Assembly: GCA_031283505.1 (NCBI GenBank)
Contig: JAITBO010000326.1
Location: 1 to 8,492 of the forward strand
Direction of reading: 5' to 3'
Length of the DNA: 8,492 nucleotides
Source of the DNA: Treponema sp.
GTDB lineage: Bacteria; Spirochaetota; Spirochaetia; Treponematales; Breznakiellaceae
The notes under the pieces are model-generated. The model did no database searches. It was not told the DNA's origin and saw only the letters and a program-made list of their open reading frames with translations. Both the position numbers and the translations under genes were made by a program. Shown piece after piece: positions 1 to 6,884 of this stretch (position 1 is its first letter; each line of letters starts with the position of its first letter).

Positions 1-212
1 TCCGGACCTGCCACAGTCCGGGCGGAACCGTCTTTACCGATCATGATGTCGATGGTAAAGGGATCGGTAACGGGGTCGCCTGTTTTAGGGGGGATCGCGG
101 TAATGGGGTTGAAACATCCTGCCAGCAGAAGGGCGGCGAGGAAACCGGGCAACAAGTAGCCGGGCAGCAAGCAGCCGAGCGCAAAAAAATGCGCAAGTTT
201 CGAGTTTTTCAT
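1..212 (-). CDS. Secreted lipoprotein, N-terminal 70 residues (runs off the window)
   Basis: The minus-strand frame starts at ATG 212 with Shine-Dalgarno AAGGAG at 224-219, six bases upstream. It begins MKNSKLAHFFALGC, continues through a hydrophobic stretch to lipobox LLAGC (residues 29-33, Cys33), then reads FNPITAIPPKTGDPVTDPF and IDIMIGKDGSARTVAGP. This is a typical lipoprotein signal: basic start, hydrophobic core, then the cysteine that would be lipidated after signal peptidase II cleavage. The mature protein would be membrane-anchored, in the periplasm or at the surface. The signal contains a small duplication, LLPGY then LLPGF (residues 15-24), encoded by two 15-base units at 170-156 and 155-141. 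Only about 37 residues of mature protein are visible, so the function is not recognised; a surface or substrate-binding protein is possible. The gene diverges from the U32 gene on its right. Confidence 0.85.
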   Translation of the reverse strand, partial: MKNSKLAHFFALGCLLPGYLLPGFLAALLLAGCFNPITAIPPKTGDPVTDPFTIDIMIGKDGSARTVAGP

Positions 213-248
213 AGACAACTCCTTGTATAGTTTTTCCGCCCCAAGGCG

Positions 249-277
249 GGTATATAAAGAACGCAACAAAGAAGCAA
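249..277 (-). promoter_or_regulatory. Candidate promoter for the lipoprotein gene
   Basis: On the minus strand TTGCTT (277-272) and TATACC (254-249) are separated by 17 bases, about 37 bases upstream of the lipoprotein ATG. The -35 box matches the consensus at three positions and the -10 at four, so it is a weak call. A short stem (CCGCC, loop CCAA, GGCGG, plus-strand 236-249) overlaps the -10 edge and the likely transcript start. Confidence 0.3.
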
Positions 278-380
278 AAAATTTGGGGAAGCGGGTTAAA
301 GAGGAGAGAAAAGGAAAAAGGAGGAAAAAAAATTATAAGGCCGAAGGACTATATGTAAGGGGTTTAAATCTCGTGGGGGG

Positions 381-418
381 GAGTAAAGAAGAAAAATCCG
401 GATTTTTCCTCTTTCCTC
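381..418. repeat. 38-base near-perfect palindrome with core AAAAATCCGGATTTTT
   Basis: Base i pairs with base 799-i. The pairs 391/408 through 399/400 are all complementary, as are 385-389 with 410-414 and 381-383 with 416-418. That gives 17 of 19 pairs, with mismatches only at 390/409 and 384/415. The 16-base core 392-407 is perfect. It lies between divergent genes, where a terminator is not expected, and has no pure T-tract after it. It could be a protein-binding palindrome, a hairpin in an unannotated transcript, or a member of a dispersed repeat. The core recurs at the end of the HD gene (8148-8161). Confidence 0.7.
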
Positions 419-589
419 TAGTCGCCGCACTATCGCCTTCTTCTTCCCCAGCCCCTTCTCCTCCGTCATATGCTCATACCGTTCCTTCAACCAGATCCAA
501 AGGTACTGTGCCCTTTGGTGGTTATTAGCCGGGCAATTTAGGTATACTCTCATTTCTATGCGTTTATCCTGGGAATAACATAATCCCGC

Positions 590-618
590 TTGTACCGGGG
601 CTACGGATTCCGTATACT
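590..618 (+). promoter_or_regulatory. Sigma70-type promoter of the U32 gene
   Basis: TTGTAC (590-595), a 17-base spacer (596-612) and TATACT (613-618) form a near-consensus promoter: four of six matches at -35, five of six at -10, ideal spacing. Transcription would start near 624-626, giving a leader of roughly 30 bases before the U32 start. This leader carries the AGGGG ribosome site at 647-651. Confidence 0.7.
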
Positions 619-657
619 AGGGAGCTATGGCGTTGTCATTTTTTTCAGGGGTTATTG

Positions 658-2835
658 GTGAAAGAGCCTGAGTTGCTGGCCCCTGCGGGGTCGCCGGAAG
701 CCCTGGACGCGGCGGTAGGGGAAGGGGCCGACGGAGTATACCTGGGACTCAGGAGCTTTAACGCCCGGATGCGGAGCGCCAATTTTACCTATTCCCAGTT
801 TGAAGGATCCCTGCGCGGCCTCCACCGTATGGGCCGGAAACTCTACGTGACGGTGAATACGGTTTTTGAACAGCGGGAAGCGGATCGTATGTTCCAGTTT
901 CTCAAGTACCTGGCCGCCCTGGGACCGGACGGGATCATCGTCCAGGACTTTGGGGTGATACGCATGGTCCGGGATAATTTCCCCAATCTAAAACTCCACG
1001 CTTCTACCCAGATGAACATTGCCTCCGCCCGGGCCGTCAATCTCCTCTCCAGGCAGGGGATTTCCCGGGTGGTACTGGCCAGGGAACTGTCCGTTGATGA
1101 AATACGGGATGTCCGCGCCAAAACCAACGTGGAACTTGAGGTCTTTGTACACGGGGCCCTCTGCGTCAGCGCTTCGGGGCTTTGCCTCTTTTCCGGCTAT
1201 TTGGGGGGAAAATCCGCGAACCGCGGGATGTGTACCCAGGCTTGCCGCCGATTTTACCGGCAGGATGACGAAAGAGGCTATTACTTCAGCCCTTCGGATT
1301 TGCAGCTTCTGGAACATATCCCTCTGTTGGCCGATCTGGGCGTCAATTCTTTCAAAATTGAAGGAAGGATGAAAAGCGCCGAATACGTTGGCGCGGTGGT
1401 CTCGGCCTACCGGCGGGTCATAGACGGGCTTTCCGGGGACAGGGAAAAGAGTATACGGGAAGGGCTCGACATCCTCAAAGGCGACTTTGCCCGGAAAAAG
1501 ACGGTTTTCTATTTTGACGGCCCCGCCGCCGGTTCCATAGACTGGTTGAAGGCGGATCAGGACGGCGGTACAGGCATCCCTCTGGGGACTCTCTTTAAAG
1601 TGAAGGGAAGCGGGGACAGCCGCCGGGGGCTTATCCCGGCGGGGACGGTGCGGCCCTGTCCGGGAGACTCGGTGCGGCTCCACCGCGCCGACGATACTGA
1701 GAGGAAGGCGCACAAAGTTACTGCTGTGGAAGAGGCGGATCAGGCGGGGCTTTGGATTTCCATTCCCGAAGGATTCGATCCGGGGGATTCAGTTTACCTG
1801 ATACAGACCCGGTTCCTGGCCAGGCGCTATCCCCCGGTGATCCGGGGGGAGGCGGGGTTCAGGCGGGAACCGGGCCGGGAAAAAGCCCCGGAAATCAACC
1901 TGCCGCCCCTGAAAAAGGCGGATAAGTTCTCTTTCCCCGAGGGCGTCTACGCCGCAGTTTTCCGGATCGAAGACCTTTTCATCCTGCAATCGGTCAGGCC
2001 GGTCCGGGCCATGTTGCGCCTCACCCGGAAAAATATCGCCCGTCTTCTGGACACCGCCAAGCCTCCCCTGCCTTTTGCTCCGGGGGAAATCATCATGGAA
2101 CTGGACCCTTACTTTCCCCAGGCCATGGAAACAGCGTTGGATGAGGCAATCGAGGCGCTCCGGGAAAAAGGGTATTATCAATTCGTGGTGAACAACCCCG
2201 GACATTTTTCGTATTTTCGGAAGGCCCTTCAAAATTCCATGAAGCCGCCGGAACCGGTAAAACAGGCCGGAAAGTCCTCCGGACGACCGGCGCGGCAGGC
2301 AAAACAAGCGGTTTTACCGCCCGCCCTGATCGCCGGGCCTTACCTTTACCAGTTCAACCGCTGGGCAAACGCCTTTGTCGTATCATTGGGGATGGACGCC
2401 ATGATCTCGCCGCCGGAAAACAACCGCCAGAACCTGGAAAAAACCATAAGTCCCGGACGGCGGGCCTTCACGTTTATCACCCTTTTTTCCTATCCCGCCC
2501 TGTTCCGTATCCGGGCGGACCTGAGCGGACTCTACGATTTCGGTGAATTTCAAGACAGCCGGGGCGAAGGGTTCCGCCTGATTTCCGGCGGGGATAACGC
2601 CGGCTTTAGCGGCATAGGCGGCAACTGTTCTCTGGTGATACCGGAAAAGCCTTTCTCCATTGTCGATAAAGTCCCTTTCCTGGAGGAGGCGGGGTTCCAC
2701 CGGTTCATCCTGGATTTTTCCGGGCCTCCCCTGCGGAAAAAGGATTACCGGGACATCATGGACGCCCTGCGTACTGGCCGGCCCCTGCCTGACACGAGCC
2801 GGTTTAACTGGAAAGACGGGTTTTACTCAGAATGA
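658..2835 (+). CDS. U32-family protein, long RlhA/TrhP-like RNA hydroxylation factor
   Basis: Old annotations call U32 proteins peptidases or collagenases. The studied members RlhA and TrhP hydroxylate a cytidine of 23S rRNA or U34 of tRNAs, using prephenate and probably an Fe-S cluster. The product (725 residues from GTG) opens with ELLAPAGSPEAL and GADGVYLG, the family hallmark. Numbered from TTG 655, the signature EVFVHGALCVSASGLC (162-177) and NRGMCTQAC (189-197) give the four conserved cysteines C170, C177, C193 and C197. IEGRMKS follows at 235-241. A beta-rich segment at about 305-385 (GDSVRL, GDSVYL) resembles the DUF3656-type barrel of long U32 proteins. A basic Pro/Lys/Arg linker (530-556) leads to a divergent C-terminal part (557-726). 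Length suits the long RlhA-like class, whereas TrhP is nearer 450. GTG 658 is preferred because AGGGG (647-651) sits six bases upstream; TTG 655 is possible. The family call is sure; the exact RNA target is inference. Confidence 0.88.
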   Translation: MKEPELLAPAGSPEALDAAVGEGADGVYLGLRSFNARMRSANFTYSQFEGSLRGLHRMGRKLYVTVNTVFEQREADRMFQFLKYLAALGPDGIIVQDFGVIRMVRDNFPNLKLHASTQMNIASARAVNLLSRQGISRVVLARELSVDEIRDVRAKTNVELEVFVHGALCVSASGLCLFSGYLGGKSANRGMCTQACRRFYRQDDERGYYFSPSDLQLLEHIPLLADLGVNSFKIEGRMKSAEYVGAVVSAYRRVIDGLSGDREKSIREGLDILKGDFARKKTVFYFDGPAAGSIDWLKADQDGGTGIPLGTLFKVKGSGDSRRGLIPAGTVRPCPGDSVRLHRADDTERKAHKVTAVEEADQAGLWISIPEGFDPGDSVYLIQTRFLARRYPPVIRGEAGFRREPGREKAPEINLPPLKKADKFSFPEGVYAAVFRIEDLFILQSVRPVRAMLRLTRKNIARLLDTAKPPLPFAPGEIIMELDPYFPQAMETALDEAIEALREKGYYQFVVNNPGHFSYFRKALQNSMKPPEPVKQAGKSSGRPARQAKQAVLPPALIAGPYLYQFNRWANAFVVSLGMDAMISPPENNRQNLEKTISPGRRAFTFITLFSYPALFRIRADLSGLYDFGEFQDSRGEGFRLISGGDNAGFSGIGGNCSLVIPEKPFSIVDKVPFLEEAGFHRFILDFSGPPLRKKDYRDIMDALRTGRPLPDTSRFNWKDGFYSE

Positions 2836-2877
2836 ACGGCGGGCAGGCTTCCGGGGTTTTGAAAACCCGGACTGAGT
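2825..2877 (+). other. Nested hairpin at the 3' end of the U32 gene
   Basis: An inner hairpin (2851-2870) pairs CCGGG with CCCGG and TTT with AAA, with one bulged G. Outside it ACTCAG (2825-2830) is exactly complementary to CTGAGT (2872-2877), and the U32 stop codon lies within the loop between them. No T-run follows, so this is not a textbook intrinsic terminator. It may slow 3' decay or end transcription with Rho. Confidence 0.45.
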
Positions 2878-2961
2878 GACCAGGGGCGGATGCCCGTTAT
2901 CCCTACAGCCCTGTTCGACAGAAAAACAATTTTGTTTTGGACCGATTACCCTAAATTTTTC

Positions 2962-2990
2962 TGGTGGTAAAATCAATTTTGCACTATACT
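2962..2990 (+). promoter_or_regulatory. Candidate promoter(s) for the amylase-family gene
   Basis: Two -10 candidates lie just before the gene. TATACT (2985-2990) matches five of six bases but its -35 at the right distance (TGGTGG, 2962-2967) is poor. TGGTAAAAT (2965-2973) is an extended -10 with five of six matches in TAAAAT. Transcription would start near 2997 or 2980 respectively, giving a short leader of about 20-35 bases. The AT-rich stretch here contrasts with the neighbouring genes. Confidence 0.5.
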
Positions 2991-3015
2991 GATCACAAGA
3001 CTAAAAGGGGGGTTT

Positions 3016-6000
3016 ATGAAAATAAAAATTCGTCTGTCAAAATTCGAGGATTCCAGGCGTGGGCCTTCATTCCAGAGGGCGGCCGACCGGACGGCGGTGA
3101 TGGAATTTCATATCCGCCGGGAACAGCGGGAAGAATTCGGCCTGGAACACAGTCTTTTTTCACTTACCGGAAATGTGATTCTGGCGGATGTTAAAGGCGC
3201 CCGGGAATTGGCGCGGAAGATCAACGCGAAGGCGGCTCCCGGCCGTCCGGAACGGATGGTGAAGGCGGGCCAGATCAACGCCATGGGGCTCATCGACGAA
3301 ATTCTGCACTATGTGGCGGCTCTTTACCGGGAACAGGTGCAGCCCGATGTCTTTGAACAGGCCCTGAGCAGACTGGAAGGGCGGCTGGGTTCCGGCAGAT
3401 GCAATGAACTTTTAAGGAATTTTAACGGTCAGTTTCCTCCCCGTCAGGTTTATGCCGGAAAGGTCTCGGTGGAAAACTACCTCAAGGGCGAAGATGGCGG
3501 GGAAAGCTGCCGGGCCTTGTCTCTGGAAGAAATTATGCTCCTTGCCCTGGCGAACTTCAATCCGGCGTTCAAGCCTTTCCTCTTTCTGTTTGACGACCGG
3601 GACCTGGAGGCCCATACCGTCTACCCCGATGCTATCGAGGAACTCAAGACTTTCTTCGCCGGGCTTCCGCCTTTCGGGCCCGATGGGCTGAATCTTTGGG
3701 ACCTCCTGCGCGGTCCGGCTCTGGCCAGCCCGGATTCCCTCTACGGCCAGCTCGACTTTATCCGAAAAAAATGGGGGGCCCTCCTGGGTAAGTACCTGAC
3801 CCGGCTCCTCATGAGTCTGGACGTTATAAAAGAGGAGGATAAGCCTTCTTTCTTCGGGCCCGGGTCCGCTCAGACGCTGACCTACGAGGGTCTGACCGCC
3901 GAATATGAGCGGTTCAGCCCGGATCAGGAATGGATGCCCAGGACGGTGCTTATAGCCAAGAGTACCCTGGTCTGGCTCTACCAGCTTTCCCAAAAATACG
4001 GCAGACCCATAGAGCGGCTGGACCAGATTCCCGATGAGGAGTTGGACGAGTTGTCCCGGCGGGGTTTTACCGGCCTTTGGCTTATAGGACTGTGGGAGCG
4101 GAGCAACGCTTCCCGGACCATCAAGCAGTGGACCGGCAACCCCGAAGCCGCCGCCAGCGCCTACAGCCTCTACGACTACGACATTGCCGGGGAGTTGGGC
4201 GGTTGGGAGAGCCTTACGAACCTTAGGGAGCGCTGTTTCAGGCGGGGGATCCGGCTGGGGTCGGACATGGTGCCCAACCACACCGGGATAGACAGCCGGT
4301 GGATCATGGAGAGGCCGGACCGGTTTCTCCAGCTTTCGGAACCTCCCTTTCCCGCCTATACCTTCACCGGCGGCAACCTCTCCAACCGGGAGGGAATCGG
4401 CGTTTATATTGAAGATCACTACTACAGCCGGAACGATGCGGCGGTGGTGTTCAAGCGGGTGGACTTTAACACCGGGGATACCCGGTACATCTACCACGGC
4501 AACGACGGAACTTCCATGCCCTGGAACGATACCGCCCAGATCGACTTTCTCAACCCGGAAGCCAGGGAAGCGGTGATACGCACCATCCTCGGCGTATGCC
4601 GGCAGTTCTCCATCGTCCGCTTTGACGCGGCCATGACCCTGGCGAAGCGGCACATACAGCGGCTCTGGTATCCTGAGCCGGGGCGGGGCGGAGACATTGC
4701 GAGCCGCTCCGAACACGCCCTTTCCGCCGGCGAATTCAACCGCCGCATTCCCAACGAGTTCTGGCGGGAGGTGGTGGATCGCTGCGCGGCGGAAGCCCCC
4801 CACACCCTGCTTCTGGCGGAAGCCTTTTGGATGATGGAAGGCTACTTTGTCCGCACTCTGGGGATGCACCGGGTCTACAATTCGGCCTTCATGAATATGT
4901 TGAAGAACGAGGAGAACGCCAAGTACCGGGCCACCATCAAGAATACCCTGGAATTTGATCCCGAGATACTCAAACGTTTTGTGAACTTCATGAATAATCC
5001 GGATGAGGACACTGCGGTGGCCCAGTTCGGCAGGGGGGACAAATACTTTGGCATTTGTACGCTTCTGGTGACCATGCCGGGCCTTCCCATGTTCGGCCAT
5101 GGTCAGGTAGAAGGGTTTGAGGAAAAGTACGGCATGGAATACCGCCGTTCCTACCGGGACGAAAAGCCGGACCAGAACCTGATAGACCGGCATGAGCGGG
5201 AAATTTTCCCCCTGATGAAGAAGCGGTATCTTTTCTCCGGAAGCGCCGATTTCTGCCTCTTTGATCTCTACAATCCCGATGGCTCGGTGAACGAGAATGT
5301 GTTCGCTTATACCAACCGCGCCGGAGACGAGCGGGCCCTGGCGCTGTACAACAACGTCTACAACGCTGCGTCCGGGTGGATACGCGGCAGCTGCGCCAGG
5401 ATTCCCCGGAAAGAAGGGGGCGAGGGGGCATTCCGTCAGGATAGTCTGTATCAAGCCCTGGGTCTCCACGGGGAAGACCAGTTCTTCGTCCTGTTTCGTG
5501 AACAGCGGCAGAACCTTTGGTATATCCGTTCGTCAAAGGATATTGCGGAACGGGGACTTTCCGTCGCTCTGAACGGTTATGAAGCCCAGATCTTTCTTGA
5601 CATACATGAAGAGGAGGACACCGGCGGGCGGTGGGCCTGGCTCAACGCTGAACTCAATGGCCGGGGCGTCAGGGACCTTCAGGCGGCCATCATGGACATC
5701 TCCCTGAGGGAACTCTATGCCCGGTTCGCGGAACTTTTCGGAAAGCTGCGGGAATATATACAGGGGATAATCCGTTTCTTTGTGGACGGGAATCCCAAAG
5801 CTGCGGATGCCGTGATTTTTATAGACGGGTTAAAAGAGCCGGTTTTGGCCTTTGTTGGCGCCGCGATCCGGTTCATCTCCGGCAACGGGTATGAACCTTT
5901 CGCCGGCGCTGAGGGCCATGCTCCTCTTCCGGCTGAGGATATTTGGACGGAGTTTGCCGCGTACCTTTACCGGCTGATCAAGCTTGCCGAATACGTCAAA

Positions 6001-6747
6001 ACCGGCTATAAGGCCGATGAGACTATGAAAAAAGCGGGACGGGAAGGGGGACAGCTCCTCAAGAACCTGGCGGAAAATATCGCCGCCCGGCCCGGACTCA
6101 GCGCCTTTGCCGCCGGTTACGGGATTTTGGCCCTCCTCAGACCCGTCATAGGCGCCGGGGCTTCCGGAGCGGACGCGGCGGCTCTGACGGCCCACTGGCA
6201 GCTTGACCGGAAACTGCGGGAAGCCTTCGACGCTCTTGGCATACCCGGAGATGAAGCCTTCCGGGTGACGGAAATCATGAAGGCGGTTCTGACCAGGACT
6301 GCTCCCGGTACGCCGCCGGAAGGGCGCAAACTTTCCCCGGTGGGGGCTCTGATTCCGGAAAACTATGAGGAGGAAGATTTCAGGCGGATTCTGGGGGTGA
6401 ACCTCTTTGATGACATCACCTGGTTCAATAAGGAAGCCTACGACGAAGCGCTCTTCTACGCGCCTTTCTTCCTGATCCCGGAAGGGGGCGGCGCCTTTAA
6501 CGAAGCCATGCCTCCAAAAGCGTCGAAAGCCGGCGCCGTGCAAGACCCGGCAGCCGGTCTGATAAGCTGGACTGTCCGGGTAAAAACCATTGCGGCTGCG
6601 GTGGAAACATTCCGGCAGGCCGGGGCGGAATCCGGCTGTAGGCTGGACAAACTCCTGGAGGCCCTGTCGAAAAGAGATTCGGTCAAAGCGGTAAAGCCCC
6701 GGAAAGCGGCTGCCAAAAAACCGGTGTCCGGTAGTAAGAAGCAGTAA
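3016..6747 (+). CDS. Giant GH13 (alpha-amylase clan) protein, 1243 residues
   Basis: ATG 3016 follows AGGGGGG (3006-3012). There is no signal peptide, so it should act in the cytoplasm on alpha-glucans such as glycogen or maltodextrin, as hydrolase or transglycosylase. The barrel spans about 315-745. Entry motifs are GFTGLWLIGLW (350-360) and AYSLYDYDI (382-390). Region I is DMVPNH (417-422). Region II is VRFD (534-537) with Arg535 and nucleophile Asp537. Region III is LLLAEAF (598-604) with acid Glu602. Region IV is NFMNNPDED (657-665) with Asp663 but Pro662 where most GH13 enzymes have His. MPGLPMFGHGQVEG (687-700) is the usual strand-8 segment. A beta-rich domain follows to about 865. Residues 1-310 and about 880-1243 match nothing I recognise; both look mainly helical. 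The last 25 residues are basic (10 Lys/Arg). Typical single-domain GH13 enzymes have 450-650 residues, so about half of this protein is extra. The catalytic triad is complete, so activity is likely. The linkage specificity cannot be read from sequence. Confidence 0.9.
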   Translation: MKIKIRLSKFEDSRRGPSFQRAADRTAVMEFHIRREQREEFGLEHSLFSLTGNVILADVKGARELARKINAKAAPGRPERMVKAGQINAMGLIDEILHYVAALYREQVQPDVFEQALSRLEGRLGSGRCNELLRNFNGQFPPRQVYAGKVSVENYLKGEDGGESCRALSLEEIMLLALANFNPAFKPFLFLFDDRDLEAHTVYPDAIEELKTFFAGLPPFGPDGLNLWDLLRGPALASPDSLYGQLDFIRKKWGALLGKYLTRLLMSLDVIKEEDKPSFFGPGSAQTLTYEGLTAEYERFSPDQEWMPRTVLIAKSTLVWLYQLSQKYGRPIERLDQIPDEELDELSRRGFTGLWLIGLWERSNASRTIKQWTGNPEAAASAYSLYDYDIAGELGGWESLTNLRERCFRRGIRLGSDMVPNHTGIDSRWIMERPDRFLQLSEPPFPAYTFTGGNLSNREGIGVYIEDHYYSRNDAAVVFKRVDFNTGDTRYIYHGNDGTSMPWNDTAQIDFLNPEAREAVIRTILGVCRQFSIVRFDAAMTLAKRHIQRLWYPEPGRGGDIASRSEHALSAGEFNRRIPNEFWREVVDRCAAEAPHTLLLAEAFWMMEGYFVRTLGMHRVYNSAFMNMLKNEENAKYRATIKNTLEFDPEILKRFVNFMNNPDEDTAVAQFGRGDKYFGICTLLVTMPGLPMFGHGQVEGFEEKYGMEYRRSYRDEKPDQNLIDRHEREIFPLMKKRYLFSGSADFCLFDLYNPDGSVNENVFAYTNRAGDERALALYNNVYNAASGWIRGSCARIPRKEGGEGAFRQDSLYQALGLHGEDQFFVLFREQRQNLWYIRSSKDIAERGLSVALNGYEAQIFLDIHEEEDTGGRWAWLNAELNGRGVRDLQAAIMDISLRELYARFAELFGKLREYIQGIIRFFVDGNPKAADAVIFIDGLKEPVLAFVGAAIRFISGNGYEPFAGAEGHAPLPAEDIWTEFAAYLYRLIKLAEYVKTGYKADETMKKAGREGGQLLKNLAENIAARPGLSAFAAGYGILALLRPVIGAGASGADAAALTAHWQLDRKLREAFDALGIPGDEAFRVTEIMKAVLTRTAPGTPPEGRKLSPVGALIPENYEEEDFRRILGVNLFDDITWFNKEAYDEALFYAPFFLIPEGGGAFNEAMPPKASKAGAVQDPAAGLISWTVRVKTIAAAVETFRQAGAESGCRLDKLLEALSKRDSVKAVKPRKAAAKKPVSGSKKQ

Positions 6748-6774
6748 AAAGTTTTTTTCAAAAGTCTTTTTCAT

Positions 6775-6804
6775 CGGACTTGCAGTCCGCAGACTGCAAG
6801 TCCG
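6775..6804. repeat. Perfect 13-bp inverted repeat with a 4-base loop
   Basis: CGGACTTGCAGTC (6775-6787) and GACTGCAAGTCCG (6792-6804) pair without mismatch around the loop CGCA. It begins 28 bases after the amylase stop. No T-run follows on either strand; the nearby T-runs (6752-6758, 6767-6771) lie upstream on the plus strand. This is therefore not a canonical intrinsic terminator. It may be a 3' stabilising or processing hairpin, a Rho-linked end, or one copy of a dispersed palindromic repeat. Confidence 0.75.
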
Positions 6805-6872
6805 TGATCGCAGGTTCGTGACCATAGGTTCATGCTAACCGGGTTTTGAAAAAGGTTCACAACACCTGCAAC

Positions 6873-6877
6873 AAGGA
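6873..6877 (+). promoter_or_regulatory. Ribosome binding site deciding the HD gene start
   Basis: AAGGA lies seven bases before ATG 6885. The frame stays open upstream to a TTG at 6846, but that codon has no comparable site before it, so the ATG is the better start. Confidence 0.75.
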
Positions 6878-6884
6878 TCTCTTT

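Larger units (their letters stand above)
213..654. other. Divergent intergenic region, 442 bp
   Basis: This gap separates the minus-strand lipoprotein from the plus-strand U32 gene. It holds the lipoprotein ribosome site and weak promoter, a purine-rich tract (about 296-330), a 38-base palindrome (381-418), and the promoter of the U32 gene (590-618). A second TATACT at 543-548 has no good -35 partner. Open frames of 101 codons (223-528, plus) and 85 codons (296-553, minus) cross it. Neither has a well-placed ribosome site or a recognisable product, so neither is called as a gene. The region is richer in A and T than the flanking genes. Confidence 0.7.

Noticed and set aside
357..379. tRNA T-arm-like stretch around GGGGTTTAAATCTC
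   Set aside because: The loop lacks the TTC of the normal TTCRA motif, the T-stem has a mismatch, and no matching acceptor strand exists about 70 bases upstream. Not a tRNA gene.
296..553. 85-codon minus-strand frame in the divergent gap, with a basic stretch EEKGLGKKKAIVRRLEERG
   Set aside because: The stretch faintly recalls the C-terminus of some transposases, but there is no ribosome site within useful range of ATG 553, no catalytic motif and no inverted-repeat ends. At most it is a remnant.
627..671. 14-codon leader frame starting at ATG 627, overlapping the U32 start
   Set aside because: The ATG lies almost at the predicted transcription start, the purine stretch before it is only two bases away, and the peptide MALSFFSGVIGERA has no attenuator-like codon run.
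3412..5469. 685-codon open frame on the minus strand inside the amylase gene
   Set aside because: It lies wholly opposite the GH13 gene, whose frame contains all the conserved motifs. The product has no recognisable domain. Long antisense frames are common opposite GC-rich genes.
6748..6804. Intrinsic terminator after the amylase gene
   Set aside because: The T-runs lie before the stem rather than after it on the plus strand, and the minus strand has none after the stem, so the canonical arrangement is missing.
5830..6825. 331-codon open frame on the minus strand over the amylase 3' end
   Set aside because: Its product is unfamiliar in character and it opposes a well-supported gene. The start sits in the hairpin region without a ribosome site.
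6846..6884. Earlier TTG start giving the HD protein 13 more residues
   Set aside because: No ribosome site precedes TTG 6846, whereas ATG 6885 has AAGGA at a seven-base distance.
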